Translations under genes and position numbers: made by a program
In this document: positions 20,473-28,632 of the stretch, one piece after another
Position numbering within the stretch: the first letter of the stretch is position 1
Layout of the letters: the number at the start of each line of letters is the position of its first letter
Assembly: GCA_017428545.1 (NCBI GenBank)
Contig: JAFRQR010000035.1
Coordinates: forward strand, 1 to 64,000
Source of the DNA: Clostridiales bacterium
GTDB taxonomy: Bacteria > Bacillota > Clostridia > Saccharofermentanales > Saccharofermentanaceae
Direction: 5' to 3'
Length of the DNA stretch: 64,000 bases
The notes under the pieces: generated by a model
Told to the model about the DNA's origin: nothing
Seen by the model: only the letters and a program-made list of their open reading frames with translations
Databases searched by the model: none

Positions 20473-21635
20473 ACGTATGACCGGTCGATCTTAATGACAC
20501 AGAAGTGGTTCGGGTGCTTTTCGAGCATCTTCTTCTGCACGCTCTGGATCAGTTCTTTTTCCGAAGTGGTCACATCGTGCGGGACGACCATGTCGAAGAT
20601 GAGGTTTGTGTGGCTCTCGCCCGGAACCATGCGGAAATCGTGGATCGTGATGCGCTCGTCGAGTTCTTTTACGATCACCTTGACCTCGTCTTGAAGCTTC
20701 ATGAGATCTTTGTTTTTCGTGTCGATCGGGTCCATGTGGATGACAGCCTCGCAATCGAGTTCCTTTGCCAGATCGTACTCGATATTGTCGATGACGTCAT
20801 GGACGTAGAACATGTCCTGAAAAGCGGAAACTTCCGCATGAAGGGAGACCATCTTTCTGCCCGGACCGTAGTCGTGGACGACCACGTCGTGGATACCGCT
20901 GATGGCCTCGTGGGACATAACGATCTCTTCGACCCGGCTGATGAATTCTTTGGACGGCGGGGTGCCGAGAAGCGGCTCGATGGTTTCTCTTGCGGCATTG
21001 ATCCCGGAGTAGAGGATGAATACCGAAAGGGCGACGCCGATATATGCGTCGACCGGAAGGTCGGTGAACTTCGTGGAGATAACGGCGAGCAGTACGACGG
21101 AAGTAGAGATCATGTCGTTCCTGCTGTCGACGGCGGTGGCGCGCATCGCCGAAGAATCAATGATCTTCGACCATTTGAAGTTGTAGAACATCATGTAGGC
21201 TTTGACCAGAAGGGAAGCGATCAGCATCGCTACGGCCAGGACCGTGCAGTCGACCGCGACCGGGTGGATGATCCCCTCGATCGAGGACTTGCCGAGTTCG
21301 AAGCCCATGATGCAGATCAGAAGGGAGACGATGAGGCCGGAGATGTACTCGAGACGGCCGTGACCGAACGGATGGTCCGCGTCCGGTGCTTTTCCCGCAA
21401 GACGGAAACCGATCATCGTGATGATCGAAGAGCCGGCGTCGGAGAGGTTGTTCAAAGCGTCACCGACGATGGCGATGGAGTGGGTGAGAATACCCATGAT
21501 GAGTTTGCCGATGAAAAGCAGGATGTTGAAGAAGATACCGCACGCACCGCAGATACTTCCGACATTGCGGCGGACCTGAGGCTTTTGCGGCTGATCGATG
21601 TTCTTCACCAGTTTTCGGATCAAAAAGGAAACCAT
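20469..21635 (-). CDS. Cation diffusion facilitator (CDF) family transporter
   Basis: A divalent-metal/proton antiporter with an N-terminal domain of about six membrane segments and a cytoplasmic C-terminal domain. The metal-site signature HSIAIVGDALNNLSD and the DHPFGHGRLEY loop are visible near residues 50-85. The metal (zinc, iron, manganese or other) cannot be assigned. The start at 21635 (MVSFLIRK) is chosen for AGGGAG five bases upstream. An in-frame ATG at 21671 would add 12 residues. The gene overlaps the MATE gene. Confidence 0.9.
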   Translation of the reverse strand: MVSFLIRKLVKNIDQPQKPQVRRNVGSICGACGIFFNILLFIGKLIMGILTHSIAIVGDALNNLSDAGSSIITMIGFRLAGKAPDADHPFGHGRLEYISGLIVSLLICIMGFELGKSSIEGIIHPVAVDCTVLAVAMLIASLLVKAYMMFYNFKWSKIIDSSAMRATAVDSRNDMISTSVVLLAVISTKFTDLPVDAYIGVALSVFILYSGINAARETIEPLLGTPPSKEFISRVEEIVMSHEAISGIHDVVVHDYGPGRKMVSLHAEVSAFQDMFYVHDVIDNIEYDLAKELDCEAVIHMDPIDTKNKDLMKLQDEVKVIVKELDERITIHDFRMVPGESHTNLIFDMVVPHDVTTSEKELIQSVQKKMLEKHPNHFCVIKIDRSYV

Positions 21636-21770
21636 GGTTTCTCCCTTCAAAAATGCTCCTTGCGTTTCCATACATTATAACAGTGTTTTTGCATACGTGT
21701 GCAAAAGTTGTACATCTGTATAGAAGAGCATCAAAATCTTTCTGCTCGAATCATTTCCCGATAACGAAAG

Positions 21771-21800
21771 TTGACAACAAAATAAATTTGATAATATACT
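21771..21800 (+). promoter_or_regulatory. Sigma-A-type promoter for the secreted-peptide gene
   Basis: A perfect TTGACA (21771-21776) is followed after 18 bases by TATACT (21795-21800). It lies 31 bases upstream of the GTG start. The rest of the gap from 21636 holds nothing else recognisable. Confidence 0.7.
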
Positions 21801-21831
21801 TATTTTGTGTCAATGAGAGGTTTTGGGGAAA

Positions 21832-22152
21832 GTGTCTCTTACACGGAGTCTGAAAACAAGGAAAAAACAAAGTAGAGGTGGCAAACTTATAAGAAGAAAG
21901 ATTTTAAGTGTTGCGATCGTTATGATCTGCATCACGTTGTTTAGTTCTGCAATGGTTAATGCAGGCGCTGGTACAAAGACAGCTTCTAATTCATAGAGTG
22001 TTCATGACAAGTCTTCCAGTTGGATCAATCAAGAGGCTACACGTGGAGATGTAAAAGCCTATGCAACTTTTAAGAACGGGCTTTGTACTGCGTGGTTTGA
22101 TTTGGCTTGGCAGACAGAAGATAGAAGTTGTACTGCTACTGCAAAAGCATAA
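21832..22152 (+). pseudogene. Small secreted-peptide gene interrupted by an in-frame TAG
   Basis: From a GTG at 21832 the frame reads 54 codons to a TAG at 21994, then continues open for 51 more codons to a TAA at 22150-22152. The N-terminal part is a basic segment followed by a hydrophobic stretch ending SSAMVNAG, a clear export signal. After the TAG the frame encodes a hydrophilic segment with two cysteines and no in-frame ATG. Codon use is even across the stop, so one gene of about 105 residues has probably been broken. A strong promoter, a terminator and an ABC exporter follow, as in bacteriocin-like clusters. No family is recognised. Confidence 0.65.
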
Positions 22153-22205
22153 TTCATAAGATATTTGATCTGGAGATCGCCCATACTTCTCATTGAGGCG
22201 TTAAG

Positions 22206-22240
22206 GTGTTCCTGCCGTTTGTTTCGGCAGGAACACTTTC
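22206..22240 (+). terminator. Strong terminator between peptide and ABC genes
   Basis: A perfect 12-bp stem (GTGTTCCTGCCG against CGGCAGGAACAC) with a seven-base loop is followed by TTTCT. Its position suits high expression of the peptide gene with reduced read-through into the ABC genes. Confidence 0.85.
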
Positions 22241-22309
22241 TGGATATCTTCCTCTCGGGTGCTACATAACTGCTTTAGAATCCGCAGTAAAAAACAGAAA
22301 GGTTTGTTT

Positions 22310-23212
22310 ATGGGAACGGTATTGTTATCTAAAGATATTCGAAAATCCTTTGGGAAAAAAGAGATCCTAAAAGGAGTGGATCTTGAGATTTGCAAAGGTG
22401 AAGTCTGTGCTTTGCTTGGAAAGAATGGTGCGGGAAAAACTACATTTATCAACACAACGATCGGATTGACATTTCCTTCAGGAGGAAGCGTCTTGGTTTA
22501 TGGAGAAAAACCGGGAGTGAATAACAAACGGATTGGATACCTTTCAGAGAACATTACTCTTTATCCGCATTTATCAGCTACGGACAATTTGAAAGTTGCC
22601 GCTTATTCCGCCAATCAATCTATCAGCCAATCCGAGATAAATCGGATATTGGAGAGAATTAATCTTCAGGATGCGGGAAGAAAACCGACGAAATCTTTTT
22701 CATTGGGAATGAAGCGCCGATTGCAGTTAGTCATGGCATCAATGGTCAAAAAGGTAGATTTCCTGATACTGGACGAACCGACGAATGGACTAGATATCAA
22801 TGGGATGATCTGGCTAAAGCAATACATAAATGAATTGAAAGAAAAAGATGTCAGTATCTTAATGGCTAGTCATGCGATCTCTGAATTAGCAGACTGTATA
22901 ACGAATTATGTTGTACTTGATGGCGGAGTGATTGCTAAACACGGCATCTGGAGCAAGGAAAAAGAGAACACGTCAGGGTTTGAAATTGAAGTGCCTGCTG
23001 ATATGCTTGCACAGTTGAAGGAAATGGTAGGTGAAAACTATGAAGATCTACCAGACAGACTGGATACTGCTATCTTCTGGAAGACAGAGAAGAGTTATAA
23101 AGAAGTCTGTGAATATTTGTATAGTCGAGGGCTTATTCCAGAGAAAATCACGGAAAGAAAGAGTTCACTGGAAGAAATCTATCTTGATACGGTTAAGGAG
23201 AAAAACAATTGA
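22310..23212 (+). CDS. ABC transporter ATP-binding protein
   Basis: A 300-residue cytoplasmic ATPase of the ABC-2/bacitracin-export type. Walker A LLGKNGAGKTT is near residue 40. The signature is the variant SFSLGMKRRL, and Walker B LILDEPTNGLD is followed by the H-loop in MASHAISEL. A C-terminal extension of about 80 residues follows the core. The ATG at 22310 is chosen for AGAAAGG seven bases before it. It overlaps the next gene by four bases. With the two permease genes it forms a likely exporter or self-immunity pump for the upstream peptide. Confidence 0.88.
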   Translation: MGTVLLSKDIRKSFGKKEILKGVDLEICKGEVCALLGKNGAGKTTFINTTIGLTFPSGGSVLVYGEKPGVNNKRIGYLSENITLYPHLSATDNLKVAAYSANQSISQSEINRILERINLQDAGRKPTKSFSLGMKRRLQLVMASMVKKVDFLILDEPTNGLDINGMIWLKQYINELKEKDVSILMASHAISELADCITNYVVLDGGVIAKHGIWSKEKENTSGFEIEVPADMLAQLKEMVGENYEDLPDRLDTAIFWKTEKSYKEVCEYLYSRGLIPEKITERKSSLEEIYLDTVKEKNN

Positions 23213-23991
23213 AACTGATTCAAGCAGAGGCAATCAAGATATTTAAATCATGGTTTTTCTGGATAATGATAGCAGTTCATGTCGTCATATTTATACTGTT
23301 ATTTTTTCAATTCACATTGAACGAAAGCAGTAATGTTATAGAGCCACTGTTAAAACAATCGGAAAACCTTTACTCGTTTTTTATCCTGTTCTTTTCTGCC
23401 ATTTTTAACACAGTATTTGCAGTGTTGCTCGGAAGTCGAGTCGTTTCATTAGAATATAGCGGGAATACTACCGGAAGTATGGTTCAGGCAGCAGGAAGAT
23501 ATAAACCTTTTATAGCGAAAGGTTGTATTCTCCTCATCTCTGCATCGTTAATGACAACGATCCTTTTCCTGATCGGTATTATTCTTCCGATCATTTTCTG
23601 GAATGACGTCGGATCGATGGCTTTGGGCGGTATATGTTTGCGGATGTTGTTTGGAATTGTATCTACATTTATGATCAGTTTGTTTTCTATGACAATGTCT
23701 GTATTGCTTCGCAATGTTTCAAGAGGAAATACAGTAAGTCTCCTTGTACTTCTTTCTACGCAGTTCCTCCCGTATAACGTCAGTAAATATTTCCTATATT
23801 TGAACCCATACTATTATTTGTCTTCGTTTTCCGACAGAGTATTTAATAATCTGAAAGGTCTTTCTAACATATCGTTTGGAACGCAAAACACAATGTCTGA
23901 TCTTCTGAACATTGGACTACTGATTCTATATGGAGGTGTTTGCGTTCTTTTCCAGGTGCTTGTATATAAAAAAAGGGAGTATTCATCGTGA
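23209..23991 (+). CDS. ABC-2 type permease
   Basis: A 260-residue protein with about six membrane segments, the partner of the ATPase upstream. The start is a TTG at 23209 with AAGGAG eight bases before it, overlapping the ATPase stop. No substrate-specific motif is visible. It has the features of permeases in bacteriocin-export and immunity clusters, including a long loop after the first helix. Confidence 0.8.
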   Translation: MKLIQAEAIKIFKSWFFWIMIAVHVVIFILLFFQFTLNESSNVIEPLLKQSENLYSFFILFFSAIFNTVFAVLLGSRVVSLEYSGNTTGSMVQAAGRYKPFIAKGCILLISASLMTTILFLIGIILPIIFWNDVGSMALGGICLRMLFGIVSTFMISLFSMTMSVLLRNVSRGNTVSLLVLLSTQFLPYNVSKYFLYLNPYYYLSSFSDRVFNNLKGLSNISFGTQNTMSDLLNIGLLILYGGVCVLFQVLVYKKREYSS

Positions 23992-24428
23992 AAAAGAAAG
24001 CAATCATTCTTGTTATACTGGTTTTATTCATAAGTGCAATAGGTTTCATTGTGGCAACGAATATAACTGTTGGCCCTTTCTCTAATGAAGGGAGAAAAGA
24101 CACGTACAGCAGGGATATAACATATATTGATGAAGCAAGAGAGATCCCAATCGACATTTCGATTGATTTTGATATTGAACATGGATCTGATGAAGATTAT
24201 ACGTTTATGATCTTTAACAAGGATTCGAAGATTTCATATGACGCGAAGATCCAAAGCGGAGAGGTTTCCATACTCATAAAAGATGGAAATACAATAATTG
24301 AAAAATTCGTTATTGGAGAGAGTGGCGAAGGTATCTTAGACGCAGAATTCGATCCGAACTATGCTTACACGATGCAGATCATGATCGATGCCGGAAAAGG
24401 GAGCCTTGAGCTCAATTGGGAGGGATAG
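23988..24428 (+). CDS. Membrane-anchored extracytoplasmic protein, unrecognised
   Basis: A 146-residue protein. Residues 4-24 form one hydrophobic anchor or signal and the rest is an acidic, hydrophilic domain without cysteines, predicted to lie outside the membrane. The GTG start at 23988 overlaps the permease stop, with GGGAG upstream. It lies between two permease genes, so it may be an accessory or immunity subunit of this exporter. No family is recognised. Confidence 0.6.
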   Translation: MKKKAIILVILVLFISAIGFIVATNITVGPFSNEGRKDTYSRDITYIDEAREIPIDISIDFDIEHGSDEDYTFMIFNKDSKISYDAKIQSGEVSILIKDGNTIIEKFVIGESGEGILDAEFDPNYAYTMQIMIDAGKGSLELNWEG

Positions 24429-24431
24429 GAC

Positions 24432-25187
24432 GTGTTTTTATCGATAAAGAAGAATTTGACAGCTGATATTATTCTTCTTCGACAAAAGAGTGCGGTCGTA
24501 GGCGCATTTTGGTTGAGTAGCCTGATACTGCTCTATATTCTCTTTTCATCGAGTACGATGTTAGCGGTTGACAAAACAGGATACTATTTAAGGCAGGCCT
24601 GCACTACATTAACGATAATCAACTTGTTCGCGGTAATTATCGTTGGGGCTTTTCTCGGATCGGTAGATAATGAGAATCGGACATATTGCATTCGTCTTGT
24701 GAATACTACAAGAGTAAGACTTGGTGTTTCAAGAATAATTCTGCTGATTGGAACAACACTTGTCTTCTTTATTTTCCATGCACTTTTAGGAGAATTGATG
24801 GATGTAGCCGGTCATTCCGTAGAAAGAAATATACGAAGCCTCCTCTTATTGGTGTTTGTATGCTGGCTGGTCTCGTTTTTCTGGAGCAGTTTTGCATATC
24901 TTTTTGCCTTTGTTTCAGGAAGTTTTTCAGTAACCACTACTTTTGCCGTAGGAGTGTATTTCATTGAAAGTTTTTTGGACAGGTTTATGCCCCGAATGTT
25001 CTTAGAGTTCCTACCGGTATGGAATCAGAAGAATCTGCTGATAGAATGCTTCCCGAAACAGGAGGGTGTAGTGGCTGTTGTTCAGCAACAAGAAGGCAGT
25101 TTTGGGCGTTCTCTCACCATGATCATTTTCTACACAGCACTTATTCAGGCGTGTATTCTTATCTTCGGAAAAAGGAAACAATATTAG
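24432..25187 (+). CDS. Second ABC-2 type permease-like membrane protein
   Basis: A 251-residue protein with about six membrane segments and weak resemblance in layout to the permease at 23209. The GTG start at 24432 follows the previous stop by three bases. It is the last gene of the exporter unit; a gap of 95 bases leads to gatC. Base composition is AT-richer than in the flanking core genes, as in the whole 21.7-25.2 kb segment. Confidence 0.75.
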   Translation: MFLSIKKNLTADIILLRQKSAVVGAFWLSSLILLYILFSSSTMLAVDKTGYYLRQACTTLTIINLFAVIIVGAFLGSVDNENRTYCIRLVNTTRVRLGVSRIILLIGTTLVFFIFHALLGELMDVAGHSVERNIRSLLLLVFVCWLVSFFWSSFAYLFAFVSGSFSVTTTFAVGVYFIESFLDRFMPRMFLEFLPVWNQKNLLIECFPKQEGVVAVVQQQEGSFGRSLTMIIFYTALIQACILIFGKRKQY

Positions 25188-25282
25188 TACACGAACACAG
25201 ATTTAATACTCAAGTTGCGGAGACAAATCGGTTTTGTTGTAGAATAGAAAAGAATACAATCAGGAACAGAAGGATTATTAAC

Positions 25283-25570
25283 ATGCAGTCTTCGCAAAAT
25301 CTACTGGAACGCATCGCCCGGCTTTCGGGGCTGACGCTGTCGGAGGAAGAGAAGGACATTCTCTTTTCCGATCTGTCACGCATCGTTCCTTATATGGAGC
25401 GGATCTCGGAACTGGACACTTCCGTCGCGGACGCTGTTTCTGACGATATTTCCGATAACGAGGCTCTTTTCCGTGATGATGAGGAAAAAGCACCTTCCCT
25501 TGCCTCTGAGATCGTAAAGCAGGCGCCACAGGCGAAAGACGGCATGTTCCACGTGCCCAGGATCGTATAA
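25283..25570 (+). CDS. gatC: Asp-tRNA(Asn)/Glu-tRNA(Gln) amidotransferase subunit C
   Basis: A 95-residue stabilising subunit of the GatCAB amidotransferase, which converts misacylated Glu-tRNA(Gln) or Asp-tRNA(Asn) to the correct amide form. IARLSGLTLSEEE near the N-terminus, the LDTS segment and the C-terminal MFHVPRIV are typical. The start at 25283 has AAGGA eight bases upstream; the open frame extends further upstream but without a ribosome-binding site. gatA follows after 10 bases. Confidence 0.9.
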   Translation: MQSSQNLLERIARLSGLTLSEEEKDILFSDLSRIVPYMERISELDTSVADAVSDDISDNEALFRDDEEKAPSLASEIVKQAPQAKDGMFHVPRIV

Positions 25571-25580
25571 GAGGTGCCCG

Positions 25581-27137
25581 ATGGAGAAAAAAGAGATCCT
25601 GACCCTATCGGCAATAGAACTGGCGGAGAATATCCGGGAGCAAAAAGTGACCTCGGAGGAAGCTGTCCGCGCAGTTTTTGAAAATATAGATGAACATGAA
25701 TGTAAGATCCATGCCTACCTCGATTTTTGGAAGGAAGAATCGCTGAAAAAAGCGCGCGAAATAGACGAAATGCTTGCAAACAGGGCGTATTCGGAAACTG
25801 CTCTCAATCCGGGAAATAGTGAAGCAGAGGGCCTTGCAGATCCCGGCGAAGAGCTTCCTCCGCTTCTTGGCGTGCCCGTCGCCGTTAAAGATAACCTTAT
25901 GCTTTCCGGGAGAAAGATGACCTGCGGATCGAAGATGCTGCAGGACTATATTGCCCCATATTCGGCAACATGCATCGAAAAACTTGAAAAAGCAGGGGCG
26001 GTCATCATCGGGAAAACGAATATGGATGAGTTCGGAATGGGGGCATCTACGGAGCATTCCTTCTTCGGAGCGACACTGAATCCGAAAGATACGAATAGAG
26101 TTCCGGGCGGTTCGTCCGGAGGTTCTGCCGCGGCGGTGGCATATGGCGGTGCTTTTGCCGCGCTGGGAACAGATACCGGAGGATCCATCCGCCAGCCGGC
26201 GGCTTTCTGCGGGCTCGTAGGCCTTCGTCCGACATACGGATCGGTCAGCAGGCACGGCCTTACCTCCTTTGCATCCTCGATGGATGTCGCGGGACCGGTC
26301 ACACGCGGAACACGCGATGCTGCCGCGCTTTTTAACATTGTTACCGGACCTGACGAAAAAGATCAGACCTCGATTTCGGCCCCGAAAGTGGATCTCAGTA
26401 AGATGGAAAGCTATGATCTCACCGGGAAACGCATCGCGGTCCCGAAGCAGCTCATATCGGGAGGCTCGATCGAGAACCGGGAGGCGATCGATAGAACAAG
26501 TGAGTTCTTAAAAAATAACGGAGCTACGGTCGATCTGATCGATATGCCGCTTTTGGATTATGCGGTCGCGATCTACTATATCCTGTCTTCGGCCGAGGCA
26601 TCCGCCAACCTTTCGCGCTATGACGGCATCCGCTACGGATACCGGGCTTCGGGCGCGGAGGACATCACCGAACTATACAGAAAGACCCGCTCCGAGGGCT
26701 TTGGAACAGAGGTCAAACGAAGGATCCTTCTCGGAAACTACGTTCTTTCCTCCGAGCACTTCAATGACTGCTACCGGCAGGCGGAACGTGCGCGGGATAT
26801 GCTGAAAAAAGCATTTGCCGATGTTTTTTCGAAATACGATATGATCCTCTGCCCGACCGCTCCAGGTGTGGCGCCGCTTCTTCATGAGATCGATAAGGAC
26901 CCGCTTTCGGCTTATATTGCCGACCTTTGCACGGTACCGGCGAGCCTTTGCGGGCTTCCCGCGGTCAGCCTGCCGTTTGCCCGAAAAGAAGCCGATTCTG
27001 CGCGGAAGGAAGAAGATACCGCCGATCCATCGGCAAAAGCACTTCCCGTCGGCATCCAGCTCATCGGTCCACGTTTCGGTGAACAGGAGATCCTGGGTGC
27101 GGCCCGTTTCCTTGAGAAAGGAGGGCAGAAGCGATGA
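25581..27137 (+). CDS. gatA: Asp-tRNA(Asn)/Glu-tRNA(Gln) amidotransferase subunit A
   Basis: The glutaminase subunit of GatCAB, from the amidase-signature family. The catalytic Lys is in VAVKDNLMLSG, the cis-Ser in GGSSGGSAAAV and the nucleophile Ser in DTGGSIRQPA, all in the expected order (residues 95-200). At 518 residues it is slightly long, with a low-complexity acidic insertion near residues 70-90 and a variable segment near residue 470. It overlaps gatB by four bases. Confidence 0.95.
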   Translation: MEKKEILTLSAIELAENIREQKVTSEEAVRAVFENIDEHECKIHAYLDFWKEESLKKAREIDEMLANRAYSETALNPGNSEAEGLADPGEELPPLLGVPVAVKDNLMLSGRKMTCGSKMLQDYIAPYSATCIEKLEKAGAVIIGKTNMDEFGMGASTEHSFFGATLNPKDTNRVPGGSSGGSAAAVAYGGAFAALGTDTGGSIRQPAAFCGLVGLRPTYGSVSRHGLTSFASSMDVAGPVTRGTRDAAALFNIVTGPDEKDQTSISAPKVDLSKMESYDLTGKRIAVPKQLISGGSIENREAIDRTSEFLKNNGATVDLIDMPLLDYAVAIYYILSSAEASANLSRYDGIRYGYRASGAEDITELYRKTRSEGFGTEVKRRILLGNYVLSSEHFNDCYRQAERARDMLKKAFADVFSKYDMILCPTAPGVAPLLHEIDKDPLSAYIADLCTVPASLCGLPAVSLPFARKEADSARKEEDTADPSAKALPVGIQLIGPRFGEQEILGAARFLEKGGQKR

Positions 27138-28567
27138 AAGAATTTGAGACTGTGATCGGACTGGAAGTCCATGTCGAATTAAAGACCAGATCCAAGATAT
27201 TCTGCTCCTGCCCGACGACCTTCGGTGCACCGCCGAATGCCCATATCTGCGAGGTCTGCGCAGGTCTTCCGGGTGCGCTTCCGCGCTTGAACAGGAAGGT
27301 TTTGGACTATGCCGTTATGACGTCACTTGCTTTAAACTGTGAAGTGACGAGGAAGAGCCGCTTCGACAGGAAAAACTATTTCTATCCGGATCTTCCCAAA
27401 GGCTACCAGATCTCCCAGCTTTATGCCCCGATCGGGAGAAACGGATATCTTCTGATCGAAAAACCGGAGAAAAAACGCATCCGTATCCATGAGCTTCACA
27501 TGGAAGATGACGCGGGAAAACTGATCCATAATGACCTTGATAACAGCACATCCGTCGACCTTTCCAGGTGCGGCGTGCCGCTTCTGGAGATCGTGACCGA
27601 GCCGGATTTCAGGACTTCGGAAGAGGTAACCGGCTTTTTGGAAGCGCTCCGCACGATGCTCAAAGCCCTGGGAGTTTCCGACTGTAAGATGCAGGAAGGA
27701 TCGCTCCGCGCGGACGTCAATCTTTCCGTAAGGCCCGTCGGAGAAGAAAAACTCGGCATCCGTACCGAGATGAAGAATCTTTCCTCTTTCCGCGCGGTCA
27801 GTAAGGCCATCGGATACGAGGCGCAGCGCCAGTGGGAGATCGTAAGAGGCGGCGGAAGCATTGAGCGCGAGACACGCCGCTGGGATGAAGAAAAAGAGCA
27901 GTCCCTCCCGATGCGTAAAAAAGAAGACGCGGCGGAATATAAGTATTTTCCGGAGCCGGATATTCCCGTGATCCGGATCTCCGATAAAAAGATAGATGAG
28001 ATTCGATCAATCCTTCCGGAGCTTCCGGATCAGAAATTCCGACGCTATATCGAAGAGATGGGACTTCCGGAATACGATGCCGGGATACTGTCCGCTAACA
28101 AAGAAACGGCAGTGCTTTTCGAGAAGACGGCGGAGATCTGCGGAGATCCGAAAGAAGCATCGAACTGGATCATGGTCGACCTCATGAAGCTTCTAAATGA
28201 TACCGGGACACTTCCGGAGGATATGAAGATAAGAGAGGCATCTCTCGGGGAGATCATCGTGATGGTCAAAGAGGGAAAGATCTCCAGAGCTTCGGGAAAA
28301 GAACTCCTCAAAGCGGCCTTTACCGAAGATGCGGTCCCGAAGGAGTATGCGGACAGCCATGATCTGTGGCTCGTTTCCGACCCGGAGGTCCTTAAAGTTG
28401 CAGTTGAAAAGGTCATTTCCGCAAACGAAAAGGCCGTCGGCGAATATCTTTCGGGAAAAACGAAGAATTTCCGGTTCCTTCTGGGACAGACGATGCGGGA
28501 AACCAGAGGAAAAGCCGATCCCGCGCTTCTTACCGGTATCCTTCAAAAGAAGCTTTCGGAACTCTGA
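27134..28567 (+). CDS. gatB: Asp-tRNA(Asn)/Glu-tRNA(Gln) amidotransferase subunit B
   Basis: The tRNA-binding, kinase-like subunit that activates Glu/Asp-tRNA and transfers ammonia from GatA. The family start TVIGLEVHVELKTRSKIFC, the metal-binding segment CEVCAGLPGALP, the FRAVSKAIGYEA region and the C-terminal YqeY-like helical tail ending LQKKLSEL are visible. The length of 477 residues is normal. It is translationally coupled to gatA. Confidence 0.95.
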   Translation: MKEFETVIGLEVHVELKTRSKIFCSCPTTFGAPPNAHICEVCAGLPGALPRLNRKVLDYAVMTSLALNCEVTRKSRFDRKNYFYPDLPKGYQISQLYAPIGRNGYLLIEKPEKKRIRIHELHMEDDAGKLIHNDLDNSTSVDLSRCGVPLLEIVTEPDFRTSEEVTGFLEALRTMLKALGVSDCKMQEGSLRADVNLSVRPVGEEKLGIRTEMKNLSSFRAVSKAIGYEAQRQWEIVRGGGSIERETRRWDEEKEQSLPMRKKEDAAEYKYFPEPDIPVIRISDKKIDEIRSILPELPDQKFRRYIEEMGLPEYDAGILSANKETAVLFEKTAEICGDPKEASNWIMVDLMKLLNDTGTLPEDMKIREASLGEIIVMVKEGKISRASGKELLKAAFTEDAVPKEYADSHDLWLVSDPEVLKVAVEKVISANEKAVGEYLSGKTKNFRFLLGQTMRETRGKADPALLTGILQKKLSEL

Positions 28568-28632
28568 CCGGATGTGGTTTTTCCACCGGCAGAAACGGCG
28601 ACAACTTCCGTATTTTGTGAGAAAATAAATCC

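Noticed and set aside
21994..21996. TAG read as a sense codon (recoding) in the secreted-peptide gene
   Set aside because: TAG ends normal genes in this window, for example trmL at 31654-31656, and no recoding signal is visible; a disruptive mutation is simpler.
21832..22152. Assignment of the broken peptide to the lactococcin 972 family
   Set aside because: The gene context fits, but the mature sequence does not show the motifs I would need to see.
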